From Allomuricauda sp. (GTDB lineage Bacteria; Bacteroidota; Bacteroidia; Flavobacteriales; Flavobacteriaceae), in assembly GCA_017795045.1 (NCBI GenBank), contig CP051244.1:369033-433032 (forward strand): a stretch of 64,000 nucleotides of DNA. Reading direction: 5' to 3'. The notes beneath the pieces are model-generated. The model saw only the letters and a list, made by a program, of their open reading frames with translations, searched no databases and was not told the DNA's origin. Shown piece after piece: positions 45,469 through 54,859 of the stretch; the first letter of the stretch is position 1; each line of letters starts with the position of its first letter. Made by a program: the position numbers and the translations under genes.

Positions 45469-46821
45469 TTAATAATGAAAATGTCTACTTTCCTCAATAA
45501 ATGGATTGCGCTTGGGCTGCAACGGAGCCTTGGTCAAGGTATTGAACACCCAGTACACAAATAGACCTCCAAAGAACAATATACCTCCTATTTCGGGCAA
45601 TCCAATATACCATTGGTCCCCTACCGTTGCCGGCATAACCATATTGAAGATATCCAAATAGTGTCCTGCCAATACCACGATACCTGCCATGATCACGAAC
45701 CAGTTAACCCGCTTGTAGTCGCTGTTCATCAACACCAACAATGGGAACACAAAGTTCATCGCCAACATGGCAAAGAACGGCAGTTTGAAATCCTGGAAAC
45801 GTGCCACATAATAGGTAACCTCCTCGGGAATGTTGGCATACCAGATCAACATGAACTGGGCAAACCACAGGTAAGTCCAGAAAATACTGATCCCGAACAT
45901 GAACTTGGCCAAATCGTGGATGTGGCTATTGTTCACCTGCTCCAAATATCCTTTTGATTTTAGGTAAATGGTCACCATGGCAATCACAGTGATCCCTGAA
46001 ACGAACATACTGGCAAACACATACCATCCGAAAAGGGTACTGAACCAGTGTGGGTCCAAACTCATGATCCAATCCCATGACATCATGGATTCGGTAACCA
46101 GATAGAATACCAAGAACCCGGCAGACCATCTAAAATTCTTTATAAAGTTGCTATCGTCATCAGACTCGTCCTGAGCCAATGAAAGTTTTCTGGAATACTC
46201 ACGGTAAAAAATCCATCCACCCAAAAATATGGCGGCCCTTACCAAGAAGAAGGTCGGGTTTAAATACCCTGCTTTTCCTTGTAGCAGTTCGTCATGTGCC
46301 ACAACATCGGCATCCATCCATACGAACATATGGTTCATGTGCATTACAGAGAGTACCAAAATCACAAAAACTACGATACCCCCGGGTACCAAGTATGAGG
46401 TAATCCCTTCCATGACCCTAAACAACAAGGGCGACCAACCTGCCTGCGCGGCACGTTGTATGGCGTAGAAGGCCAATACTCCCAAAGCGATCATAAAGAA
46501 AAAGAAAGCAGCTACATACAGAGCGGCCCATGGCTTGTTCTGTAGTTGGTGCAACAAATGCTCATCATGGGAGGCATCATGTCCTTCATCATGTGAAGCT
46601 TCTGCACCGTGTGCGGCACTTTCCCCGTGGCCTTGATCACCTCCATGGCTTACGGCCTCTTGTCCGTGACCACCTCCGTGGCCATCATCATGGGCAGCCA
46701 CAATGGCCTTTGCCTCTTCCACTGTTGATGGAGCCGATAGAAAACCAATGGCCAAGAAAATAACTCCAAGCCCCATGGCAATGAAAGATCCTATTTTAAG
46801 TCTGTTTGAAAAGGTGTACAT
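45469..46821 (-). CDS. actF: Alternative complex III subunit ActF
   Basis: 450-residue integral membrane subunit, about ten transmembrane helices with a quinone site in related complexes. A striking soluble stretch near residues 38-90 is rich in His, Gly, Glu and Asp (repeated GHGE, HDEGHDASHDE), which would sit between the first and second helices. Named from its order in the operon and its likeness to the NrfD-type repeat of ActC (IFLGGWIFYREYSRKLS, ESMMSWDWIMSLDPHWFSTLFGWYVF). It lies between actE and ctaC. Confidence 0.92.
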   Translation of the reverse strand: MYTFSNRLKIGSFIAMGLGVIFLAIGFLSAPSTVEEAKAIVAAHDDGHGGGHGQEAVSHGGDQGHGESAAHGAEASHDEGHDASHDEHLLHQLQNKPWAALYVAAFFFFMIALGVLAFYAIQRAAQAGWSPLLFRVMEGITSYLVPGGIVVFVILVLSVMHMNHMFVWMDADVVAHDELLQGKAGYLNPTFFLVRAAIFLGGWIFYREYSRKLSLAQDESDDDSNFIKNFRWSAGFLVFYLVTESMMSWDWIMSLDPHWFSTLFGWYVFASMFVSGITVIAMVTIYLKSKGYLEQVNNSHIHDLAKFMFGISIFWTYLWFAQFMLIWYANIPEEVTYYVARFQDFKLPFFAMLAMNFVFPLLVLMNSDYKRVNWFVIMAGIVVLAGHYLDIFNMVMPATVGDQWYIGLPEIGGILFFGGLFVYWVFNTLTKAPLQPKRNPFIEESRHFHY

Positions 46822-46838
46822 AGTTTACTCTTATCCAA

Positions 46839-47408
46839 TTATTTTGTTAGGTCCTCCTTTAACTTCATCACGTATTCCGACACCTGCCACATCTCTTTTT
46901 CGTTGGCGAACTGAGATGCATAGGAGCCCATGGAATTCAAACCATAGTAAATGGTATGGTACGTAGTACCTACGGTAATGTTTCTTGCCGCATCACTATA
47001 GCTGGGAACACCCAATATTTTTTCACGTTTTACCAAATTTCCTTGTCCATCCCCTTTGGCACCATGACATACTGCGCAATAGATATCATACAATTCCTTG
47101 CCCACGGCCAAGTTTGCTTCTGTATCCAAAGAATCCAATGGACTTGTATTCAATCTGGCCAGTTCTTTTCCTTCAGGAGTATTTTCGAACTCATAGGGCA
47201 TATATCCTCTGGAGATGGTTCCTTCAACAGGCAACATGGCTTCTGTTCCTTCAGGGAACAGTCCATTATCCACTCCTTGATAGGTTTCATATCCTACGCC
47301 TTCGTACATATTTGGCATAAATTGGTAGTTTGGTCTGTTCTTGTCAGCGCAAGCAGCAACAAACAACACCAAGGCCAATACAACACTTATTTTACCTAGT
47401 AGTTTCAT
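46839..47408 (-). CDS. actE: Alternative complex III cytochrome c subunit ActE
   Basis: 189-residue lipoprotein with a single c-type heme. The lipobox is in LFVAACADKN and the heme motif CAVCHG is at about residue 114, with axial Met expected in the following segment (GVPSY... GLNSMGSYASQ). It passes electrons from ActA/ActB to the oxidase. Usual length and position between actD and actF. Confidence 0.93.
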   Translation of the reverse strand: MKLLGKISVVLALVLFVAACADKNRPNYQFMPNMYEGVGYETYQGVDNGLFPEGTEAMLPVEGTISRGYMPYEFENTPEGKELARLNTSPLDSLDTEANLAVGKELYDIYCAVCHGAKGDGQGNLVKREKILGVPSYSDAARNITVGTTYHTIYYGLNSMGSYASQFANEKEMWQVSEYVMKLKEDLTK

Positions 47409-47412
47409 AGTA

Positions 47413-47940
47413 TTAAGACTCCTTTTCTGTAACTTTTATTTCCACCGCTCCTGTTTCCCACAACAAATCGGTCAACTCCTGTTCATTATCGTGTACTCCA
47501 ATTTCCATTAAAAAATGGTCGTCCGTGGTACGTTTATCGGGATTTTCCGCTTTTTTGAAGGGCCACATTTTACTTCTTAGGTAAAACGTGATCACCATCA
47601 AGTGAGCCGCGAAGAAAACCGTCAACTCGAACATGATCGGAACAAAGGCGGGCATATTTTCCAAATAGCTAAAGCTGGGCTTTCCTCCAATGTCTTGGGG
47701 CCAATCCTCGATCATGATGTAGTTCATCATCACAATGGCAACGGTCAATCCCAAACAACCATACATGAAGGAAGTGATCGCAATTCGCGTATCTGCCAAT
47801 CCCATGGCCTTGTCCAAACCGTGAACTGGGAAAGGGGTGTATACTTCCTCTATATGATGGTGCTCTGCCCTCACTTTCTTTACGGCATGCATCAACACAT
47901 CGTCATCGTGGTAAAGTGCCTGAATAACTTTTGATGCCAT
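47413..47940 (-). CDS. actD: Alternative complex III subunit ActD (DUF3341)
   Basis: 175 residues with two transmembrane helices (about 60-80 and 95-118) and a cytoplasmic N-terminal domain beginning KVIQALYHDDDVLMHAVKKV. DUF3341 proteins are the ActD subunit of alternative complex III, a small membrane component without cofactors. It begins 2 bases after actC and precedes actE by 4, so expression is tightly coupled. Confidence 0.93.
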   Translation of the reverse strand: MASKVIQALYHDDDVLMHAVKKVRAEHHHIEEVYTPFPVHGLDKAMGLADTRIAITSFMYGCLGLTVAIVMMNYIMIEDWPQDIGGKPSFSYLENMPAFVPIMFELTVFFAAHLMVITFYLRSKMWPFKKAENPDKRTTDDHFLMEIGVHDNEQELTDLLWETGAVEIKVTEKES

Positions 47941-47942
47941 AA

Positions 47943-49667
47943 CTATTTCTTATCGTTTAATTTTTTTGCTTGACCTGCCCAATCATCACGCTGCGCCCTT
48001 CCTGGGAAGGAACCTGTAATGGAATCCAACAAATCATATTCTTTTTCGGTCATTTTACTTACCTGTGCAAAGGTATGGATGCCTATTTGGTTCAAGGCTT
48101 CCTCCATTTGAGGACCAATGCCTTTGACCTTTTTCAAGTCATCCGCAGTATCCGTTTCAGGGTCGAATGTACCGATAGCTTCCAAGAGGGATGAAACTTG
48201 TTTTGGATCAACCTCTTTTGCTTCAGCCTTGGGAGCCTCCACCTTTTTAGAACCGCCTTTTGCTGGCATTTCATACAATGGCTTTCCAGCATCCCGTAGC
48301 TTCTTGTACTTTTCCCCTGATGATTTCAAAATGGACTTCACTTCCGCCTGTGCTATAACAGGGAATGTTCTGGAATACAACAGGAACAATACAAAGAAGA
48401 ATCCTATGGTCCCGATAAATATTCCGATATCCACAAAGGTTGGGGAGAACATGGTCCAAGAAGATGGCAGGTAATCCCTGTGCAATGAGGTAACAATGAT
48501 CACAAAACGCTCAAACCACATCCCTATGTTTACCACAATAGAGATAAAGAAAGAGAACATGATACTGGTACGTAGCTTTTTGAACCACATGAACTGAGGC
48601 GAGAACACGTTACAGGTCATCATGGACCAGTAAGCCCACCAGTAAGGTCCCGTAGCCCTGTTCAGGAAGGCGTATTGTTCGTACTCCACTCCAGAGTACC
48701 AAGCAATGAACAACTCCGTGATATAGGCACATCCTACAATGGAACCTGTAATCATGATTACGATGTTCATCAACTCAATATGTTGTACAGTGATATACGC
48801 TTCAAGGTTACACACTTTACGCATAATGATCAAAAGCGTGTTCACCATGGCAAATCCAGAGAAAATCGCACCAGCAACGAAGTACGGTGGGAAGATGGTG
48901 GTGTGCCATCCTGGAATTACCGAAGTAGCAAAGTCAAACGATACGATGGTGTGTACGGAAAGTACCAAAGGTGTTGCCAAACCAGCCAATACCAAGGAAA
49001 CTTCTTCAAAACGCTGCCAGTCTTTGGCACGACCTGTCCAACCGAAGCTCAACAAGCTGTATATTTTCTTTTGGAAAGGTTTTACCGCCCTATCACGAAT
49101 CATGGCGAAGTCAGGCAAAAGACCCGTCCACCAGAATACCAATGATACGGAAAGGTAGGTTGAAATCGCAAATACGTCCCAAAGCAATGGTGAGTTGAAG
49201 TTCACCCAAAGGGAACCAAATTGGTTAGGGATGGGAAGTACCCAATATCCCAACCATGGACGACCCATGTGGATGATCGGGAACAAACCTGCCTGCACTA
49301 CCGAGAAGATGGTCATTGCCTCTGCGGAACGGTTGATCGCCATTCTCCACTTTTGACGGAACAACAACAGTACCGCCGAAATCAGGGTTCCTGCGTGACC
49401 AATACCTACCCACCATACAAAGTTGGTGATATCCCAGGCCCAGTTAACGGTTCGGTTAAGTCCCCAAACCCCAATACCCGTGGAAACGGTATAAATGATA
49501 CATCCTAGACCCCAAAGGAATGCCACAAGGGCAATGGTGAAGACAATCCACCATTGTTTATTGGCCTTTCCCTCTACCGGACGGGCAATGTCCACGGTTA
49601 CATCGTGGTATCCTTTGTCTCCAAGTACTAAGGGCTTTCGAATAGGTGCTTCGTAATGCGACGCCAT
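47943..49667 (-). CDS. actC: Alternative complex III subunit ActC with C-terminal helix-hairpin-helix fusion
   Basis: 574 residues. Residues about 1-465 are the NrfD-type quinol-oxidising membrane subunit with ten transmembrane helices (NFVWWVGIGHAGTLISAVLLLFRQ and RSAEAMTIF near helix 2). After a charged linker (about 465-505) comes a compact domain (510-574) containing KKVKGIGPQMEEALNQIGI, a helix-hairpin-helix motif, and ending in GRAQRDDWAGQAKKL. This tail is not part of the canonical ActC. The same type of domain is known to me as a fusion on NuoE in some alphaproteobacteria and as free domains, with no clear role there. The tail should face the cytoplasm or the periplasm depending on the ActC topology; no function is assigned. 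Confidence 0.94.
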   Translation of the reverse strand: MASHYEAPIRKPLVLGDKGYHDVTVDIARPVEGKANKQWWIVFTIALVAFLWGLGCIIYTVSTGIGVWGLNRTVNWAWDITNFVWWVGIGHAGTLISAVLLLFRQKWRMAINRSAEAMTIFSVVQAGLFPIIHMGRPWLGYWVLPIPNQFGSLWVNFNSPLLWDVFAISTYLSVSLVFWWTGLLPDFAMIRDRAVKPFQKKIYSLLSFGWTGRAKDWQRFEEVSLVLAGLATPLVLSVHTIVSFDFATSVIPGWHTTIFPPYFVAGAIFSGFAMVNTLLIIMRKVCNLEAYITVQHIELMNIVIMITGSIVGCAYITELFIAWYSGVEYEQYAFLNRATGPYWWAYWSMMTCNVFSPQFMWFKKLRTSIMFSFFISIVVNIGMWFERFVIIVTSLHRDYLPSSWTMFSPTFVDIGIFIGTIGFFFVLFLLYSRTFPVIAQAEVKSILKSSGEKYKKLRDAGKPLYEMPAKGGSKKVEAPKAEAKEVDPKQVSSLLEAIGTFDPETDTADDLKKVKGIGPQMEEALNQIGIHTFAQVSKMTEKEYDLLDSITGSFPGRAQRDDWAGQAKKLNDKK

Positions 49668-49698
49668 AATTTATCTTCTAGTTACTTCTTTTTATTGA

Positions 49699-52600
49699 TT
49701 ACGCCTCGTTGGTGTTTCTTACCTTAACATGATAGAACACATTGGGTTTTGTACCCACATGCTCCAACAAGTGGTACATTCTATCATCTTCCTTCAACTT
49801 GGCAACTTTACTGTCGTGATCATTAACATCCCCAAATACCATAGCTCCGCTGCTACAAGCCGCAGAACAGGCTGTTTGGAACTCACCATCCTTGATGACA
49901 CGTCCATCCCGCTTGGCATCCAAAATGGTCTTTTGTGTCATTTGGATACACATGGAGCATTTTTCCATTACCCCTCTTGAACGAACGTTTACATCTGGGT
50001 TGATAACCATCTTGCCCAAGTCATTGTTCATATTGAAATCGAACTCGTCATTGTTGTTGTACAAGAACCAGTTGAATCGACGTACTTTATACGGACAGTT
50101 GTTGGCACAATATCTTGTACCTACACAACGGTTGTAGGCCATATGGTTCTGACCTTGTCTACTGTGCGAAGTGGCCGCAACCGGACAAACCGTTTCACAA
50201 GGTGCATGGTTACAGTGCTGGCACATTACGGGCTGGAAGGCTACCTGAGGATTGGCAGATGGATCTTCCATCTCCCTGAATCCGCCCAAGGAACCTTTTT
50301 CGCCCCAAAGACCATCCATTCCATCCTTCTTCTCATTATCTTGTTCAAAGGTCTCCTCTGAAGAGTAATATCTATCGATTCGCAACCAGTGCATATCGCG
50401 TGAACGACGCATCTCCGCTTTACCCACAACAGGAACGTTGTTTTCAGCATGACAAGCTATAACGCAAGCCCCACATCCTGTACAAGCATTCAAGTCGATG
50501 GACAAGTTGAAGTGATGCCCCACGGAACGATCGAACTCATCCCAAAGGTCGGCATCTGGAGAAGTCACAGGGATTTCATTGTGGTTCAATGAAACCTGTG
50601 GCATATGGTTCCACTCAGCATGATCTTTAGTATTGAAGATCTCCAAGGTGGTTTCCTTGATGATATCCCCTCTACCCATCAATGTTTTTTGCGACTGGAT
50701 ACATGCAAACTCATGCTCTCCACCCACTTTTTCAACGGTTACGGACTGAACATCTGAAAAATTGGTATACAAGGCGTAAGCATTTACCCCTGTGGCCATT
50801 TCAGATTGCATTCCGGCTTTTTTACCATATCCGAAAGAAAGTCCCACGGTACCTATCGCCTGACCAGGCTGCACGATTACCGGAACACTTTCCAATACTT
50901 TTCCATCAACGGTCAATTTCACATAGCTACCATTGACACCACCATCGGCGACCATCTTGTTTTCCACACCCCATTTTTCGGCATCGGCTTTGGAAATGGT
51001 CACGTAGTTGTCCCAAGAAACCCTTGAAATAGGATCAGGGAACTCTTGCAACCATGGGTTGTTGGCCTGTCGGCCATCCCCCATACCTACTTTGGAATAT
51101 AGCACCAATTCCGTTCCAGTACTGGTAGCATTCACCAAGGAGCGAATTGCGGAGGCAATGGGAACCACTGTGGATTCGCCTTCCGCTTCTTCCACCTCAA
51201 CCTGAGAGGCCGTAACAGCACCCTCCTCTTGGGCAACAGGAGCAGAAGCCACAAAAACCCCATCCTGAAGCGCCTTGTTCCAAGACCCTCCCTGAAGGAT
51301 ATCTGTACTCCAAGTTTCCTTGATGTAATCGTAATATGTTTTTTCACTGCCCATCCAAGTCAACAAGGCCGTTTGGAACTGTCTTGTATCAAACAACTGT
51401 CGGATGGCAGGTTGCATTAAAGTATATTGTCCTTTTTTGAACTGCGCATCGCCCCAAGACTCCAAGTAATGGGAAGCAGCAGCTACATAACCAGCCGCTT
51501 GGGCGGTTTCGTCGTTATTGAACGCAAATGCCACGGAAACATCAACCTTTTCAAGTCCGGATACGAACTCCTCGGCATTGGGCAATGTGTACGCAGGATT
51601 CACCCCGTCCATGATCAAAGCGCCAACTCGACCGGCATTCATATCGGCAATCAACTTGCCCACTTTGGCCGTATCACCCTGACGAACATATCTTGGGTTT
51701 TCCGCATCAAAAGCCTCACTGGCCAATAATTTGTTGATGGCCAAAACAACGGTCTGTGCATTTACATCATTAAGCCCAGTGACCACAACGGCTTTGCTTC
51801 CGGCTTTTTTCAACTCGGAAGCAACCTTATCCACAGCCTCATCCACATCGGAAGTTCCCCCACCAACACTACTACCGTTCAATTTGCCATACAACTTGGC
51901 CAAGGCAATTTTTTGCTGGGTCGGGGTCATGGGATAACGTTTATCCGCATTGGCTCCGGACAAAGACATATTGGACTCCAATTGAATGTGCCTGGACATT
52001 TTCCCATGTTTGGGCACACGTCCTTTGGCATATCCACTATCATAGCCTCCTCCTTGCCAATCTCCCAAGAAATCAGCCCCGAAGGAAACAATCAATTCCG
52101 CTTTTTCAAAATCGTAATCAGCCAAGGCACGTTCACCATAGGCTTCATTGAATGCGTTGAGTGCAGCGTCTTCAGAAATGGCATCGTAAACCACATGGTT
52201 CACATTTTCACCATAAGCTTCCTTGAACTCGGCAATCAATTTATCGGTAGATGGACTTGCATAGGTCTGGGTCAACAAAACAATTTGTCGGTTAGACCCT
52301 TTTAAACTACCCAATTTTGCTTTTACCGTAGCATCCAACACCTTCCATTCCACAGGCTCACCATTGGCACTTGACCCTTGAACCCGCTTGCTATCATACA
52401 GTGTCAACACAGAGGCCTGAACCCTTGCATTGGCACTTCCATTTACCTTGGCATCGGTGTTGTTTTCTATTTTTATTGGTCTTCCTTCCCTTGTTTTCAC
52501 CAAAACACTGGCAAAATCAAAACCATCCGCAATAGTGGTTGCGTAATAGTTGGCCACACCTGGAACAATATTGTCCGGCTGCACCACGTAGGGTATGGAC

Positions 52601-52830
52601 TTATGGACCGGTCCCTCACAAGCAGCAACAGCCGCTGCCGCCGTACTGAACCCAACATATTTTAGAAAGTCCCTTCTGTTGGTATTTGAAGCGGACAGGT
52701 TCTCCTTGTCCCCCAAAAACTCATCAACGGGAATCTGTTCTGTAAATTCGTTTTGTCTTAGCGTCTCAACAATGGAATCGTTCGGATTCAACTCCGCTTC
52801 ACTTTTCCAATATTTTTTGTTTGATGCCAT
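49699..52830 (-). CDS. actB: Alternative complex III iron-sulfur subunit ActB
   Basis: 1043 residues. A twin-arginine-like signal (NRRDFLKYVGF, RR at 52-53, then Cys71) exports the protein. The N-terminal two thirds is molybdopterin-oxidoreductase-like; in characterised complexes this part lacks the cofactor. The C-terminal third binds Fe-S clusters, with CTGCGACVIACHAEN, CQHCNHAPCETVCP, CVGTRYCANNCPY and a final CSMC...CSAAC set. It carries electrons from the quinol site to the ActA hemes. A linker of about 15 acidic residues lies near position 540. It lies between actA and actC, with about 31 bases to each. Confidence 0.94.
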   Translation of the reverse strand: MASNKKYWKSEAELNPNDSIVETLRQNEFTEQIPVDEFLGDKENLSASNTNRRDFLKYVGFSTAAAAVAACEGPVHKSIPYVVQPDNIVPGVANYYATTIADGFDFASVLVKTREGRPIKIENNTDAKVNGSANARVQASVLTLYDSKRVQGSSANGEPVEWKVLDATVKAKLGSLKGSNRQIVLLTQTYASPSTDKLIAEFKEAYGENVNHVVYDAISEDAALNAFNEAYGERALADYDFEKAELIVSFGADFLGDWQGGGYDSGYAKGRVPKHGKMSRHIQLESNMSLSGANADKRYPMTPTQQKIALAKLYGKLNGSSVGGGTSDVDEAVDKVASELKKAGSKAVVVTGLNDVNAQTVVLAINKLLASEAFDAENPRYVRQGDTAKVGKLIADMNAGRVGALIMDGVNPAYTLPNAEEFVSGLEKVDVSVAFAFNNDETAQAAGYVAAASHYLESWGDAQFKKGQYTLMQPAIRQLFDTRQFQTALLTWMGSEKTYYDYIKETWSTDILQGGSWNKALQDGVFVASAPVAQEEGAVTASQVEVEEAEGESTVVPIASAIRSLVNATSTGTELVLYSKVGMGDGRQANNPWLQEFPDPISRVSWDNYVTISKADAEKWGVENKMVADGGVNGSYVKLTVDGKVLESVPVIVQPGQAIGTVGLSFGYGKKAGMQSEMATGVNAYALYTNFSDVQSVTVEKVGGEHEFACIQSQKTLMGRGDIIKETTLEIFNTKDHAEWNHMPQVSLNHNEIPVTSPDADLWDEFDRSVGHHFNLSIDLNACTGCGACVIACHAENNVPVVGKAEMRRSRDMHWLRIDRYYSSEETFEQDNEKKDGMDGLWGEKGSLGGFREMEDPSANPQVAFQPVMCQHCNHAPCETVCPVAATSHSRQGQNHMAYNRCVGTRYCANNCPYKVRRFNWFLYNNNDEFDFNMNNDLGKMVINPDVNVRSRGVMEKCSMCIQMTQKTILDAKRDGRVIKDGEFQTACSAACSSGAMVFGDVNDHDSKVAKLKEDDRMYHLLEHVGTKPNVFYHVKVRNTNEA

Positions 52831-52862
52831 ACGATATATCTGAGATTATCTTCCTTTAATTC

Positions 52863-54200
52863 TTAATAGTGACACTTACCACATTCTATACCACCCATCA
52901 TGGCCGCGGTCAACTGCTCAACGCCATACTTTTTGGACAATTCCTCATGAATGGCCTCATAGTAAGCATTACCCTCTATCTTCACATTGGTCTCCCTGTG
53001 ACAGTTCACACACCAACCCATGGTCAATGGTGCAAATTGCTCCACAACTTCCATCTCTTCCACAGGACCGTGACAGGTCTGACAGGCAACGCCCGCAACA
53101 GAAACGTGCTGGGAGTGGTTGAAATAGGCAAAATCGGGCAGGTTATGGATTCTCACCCATTGTACCGGCTGTGTCTCGCCAGTGTAGGATTGATTTTCCT
53201 CATCCCATCCAACGGCCTTGTACAGCTTTTTGATCTCTGCCGTGTAGAACTCATTGGTGTGCCCTGCAGCCAAATCTTCAGCTGATGGCCCTTCGGGATT
53301 ACCGGCATATTGGTAGATGGACTTGTGACAGTTCATACAAACATTCAAGGAAGGTATCCCCGATGTTTTTGAAACCCTTGCCGAAGAGTGGCAATATTTA
53401 CAATCTATCTTATTGTCACCAGCGTGGATTTTATGGGAAAAGTGAATGGGCTGTACCGGAGCATATCCTTGATCGACACCCACCTGCATCATCCATCCAT
53501 AAGCGAAATACGCACTGGCCAACAAAAGGAAAATGGCACTTACCAAGACCAAAAACTGGTTTTTGGCAAACGCTTTCCAAATGGGAAGACGTTTTTCTTT
53601 CTCTTGCTCCAACACAACTCCATTGGCCTCCGCGATGCGACGCAAGGTCTTGTTCACCAAAATCAACATCACGACCAACAGACCGAACACCAACGCCAAA
53701 GCCCCCAAAATCACTTCATTGGATATTCCACCAGACGCAGCGGACCCTCCATCACCTCCACCTGACGCCGCCGGAGCAACTGCAGGTTTGGCAGGTGGTG
53801 CGGCCGTGTAGGCCAAAATATCATCGATGTCTTGATCGGACAACGTTGGGAAAGGCGTCATTGCCGCCTGATTGTACTCAGCGTAGATTGCATTTGCATA
53901 GGAATCCCCTGAGCTTATCAACCCTGGACTGTTCTTGATCCAAGCATAAAGCCATTCCTTATCCAACCCCTCATCCTCCGACAAACGCGCTTCTACGTTG
54001 GCCAATGCAGGACCGGTCATTTTACGGTCCAGGGCGTGGCAAGCAGCACAGTTCTGGTTAAAGAGCTGTTTCCCTTTTGCCGGGTCGCCCCCACCTGCGT
54101 CGGCGGCAGCTTCTTCCTGCGCATAGAATGAAATGGAGAAAAATAGGAGAGAGAAACCTAAAATTTTAGAAAATAGATGGCGGTACAAAACCTTTTTCAT
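52863..54200 (-). CDS. actA: Alternative complex III multiheme cytochrome ActA with extra N-terminal heme domain
   Basis: 445 residues from ATG 54200 (signal peptide KKVLYRHLFSKILGFSLLFF). Six c-heme motifs are present: CAACH in a mono-heme domain (about 35-125), then after a transmembrane helix CKYCH, CMNCH, CQTCH and CVNCH, and CGKCHY at the last residues. The five-heme part is the canonical ActA; the first domain is an added class I-type cytochrome c (KGKQLFNQNCAACHALDRKMTGPAL). It hands electrons toward ActE and the oxidase. Promoter at 54288-54318 leads the whole operon. Confidence 0.93.
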   Translation of the reverse strand: MKKVLYRHLFSKILGFSLLFFSISFYAQEEAAADAGGGDPAKGKQLFNQNCAACHALDRKMTGPALANVEARLSEDEGLDKEWLYAWIKNSPGLISSGDSYANAIYAEYNQAAMTPFPTLSDQDIDDILAYTAAPPAKPAVAPAASGGGDGGSAASGGISNEVILGALALVFGLLVVMLILVNKTLRRIAEANGVVLEQEKEKRLPIWKAFAKNQFLVLVSAIFLLLASAYFAYGWMMQVGVDQGYAPVQPIHFSHKIHAGDNKIDCKYCHSSARVSKTSGIPSLNVCMNCHKSIYQYAGNPEGPSAEDLAAGHTNEFYTAEIKKLYKAVGWDEENQSYTGETQPVQWVRIHNLPDFAYFNHSQHVSVAGVACQTCHGPVEEMEVVEQFAPLTMGWCVNCHRETNVKIEGNAYYEAIHEELSKKYGVEQLTAAMMGGIECGKCHY

Positions 54201-54287
54201 ATTAACGAAATTTCTATCGAAATCTTTGGCATGATTATTTCTATTGATATTGAGAACAATAGCTTCCAGTCCTACCAAAATTGGTCA

Positions 54288-54318
54288 CAAAAGTACGACA
54301 TAGCGCCATTTTTTGAAA
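54288..54318 (-). promoter_or_regulatory. Promoter of the act-cta operon
   Basis: Minus strand TTTC (54315-54318), 19-base spacer, TACTTTTG (54288-54295). The -7 box is a perfect TAnnTTTG; the -33 differs by one base from TTTG. Predicted start near 54281, about 80 bases before actA. Confidence 0.6.
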
Positions 54319-54394
54319 TGTTAAGGTATTTATAACTTCTAATTTATAAAGATTCTAAATAAAGTGGGGTCAGCGGGGTTAGACCATAAAAATT

Positions 54395-54402
54395 TACTTT
54401 TG
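54395..54402 (+). promoter_or_regulatory. -7 promoter box for the SPOR gene
   Basis: TACTTTTG fits TAnnTTTG and lies 34 bases before the ATG at 54436 (13 before the alternative ATG 54415). No clear -33 element. It is back-to-back with the act operon promoter. Confidence 0.45.
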
Positions 54403-54435
54403 CACCATGACCGCATGTCAAAACACTTGAATTAT

Positions 54436-54807
54436 ATGAAGACTCTTGTATTTATTGCTCTTTTTACAGGCTTTGCCCTACATATTTCTGCCCAGGAAGG
54501 AACCGTTTCCATACAGCAGGACCCTAAAATAGATGAGTTGGTAAAGCGCTATGCCGAAGTGAACTCAAAAGCAGAGTTTTACCAGATCCAAGTAGGTTTT
54601 GGCTCCTACCAAAAAGCACAGAACCTGAAGGCCCAGGTTGAAATTGATTTCCCGGGATGGGATTCCAAAATTGAATTTGAATCCCCTACCTACCGGGTTC
54701 GCCTTGGCCGGTTCAAGACCAAATTGGAGGCGGAACGAAAGTACCTTGAAGTCCGAAAAAAATATCCAGATGCCATGCTCCTCAAACCGGAGCACGATTC
54801 CAAATAA
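54436..54807 (+). CDS. SPOR-domain protein
   Basis: 123 residues with signal peptide KTLVFIALFTGFALHISAQ and a C-terminal SPOR fold (about 50-120: FYQIQVGFGSYQKAQNLKAQV, TYRVRLGRFKTKLEAERKYLEVRKKYPDAM). SPOR domains bind glycan strands of peptidoglycan lacking stem peptides, often at the division septum. The protein would sit in the periplasm. An ATG at 54415 is an alternative start. It ends at a bidirectional terminator shared with infB. Confidence 0.85.
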   Translation: MKTLVFIALFTGFALHISAQEGTVSIQQDPKIDELVKRYAEVNSKAEFYQIQVGFGSYQKAQNLKAQVEIDFPGWDSKIEFESPTYRVRLGRFKTKLEAERKYLEVRKKYPDAMLLKPEHDSK

Positions 54808-54808
54808 A

Positions 54809-54834
54809 AAAATCCCGTCTTGGACGGGATTTTT
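54809..54834. terminator. Bidirectional terminator between SPOR gene and infB
   Basis: Stem AATCCCGTC/GACGGGATT with three-base loop and A/T runs on both sides (AAAA before, TTTT after). Confidence 0.9.
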
Positions 54835-54859
54835 TGTTTCTATATAATTGGGTAAACTC

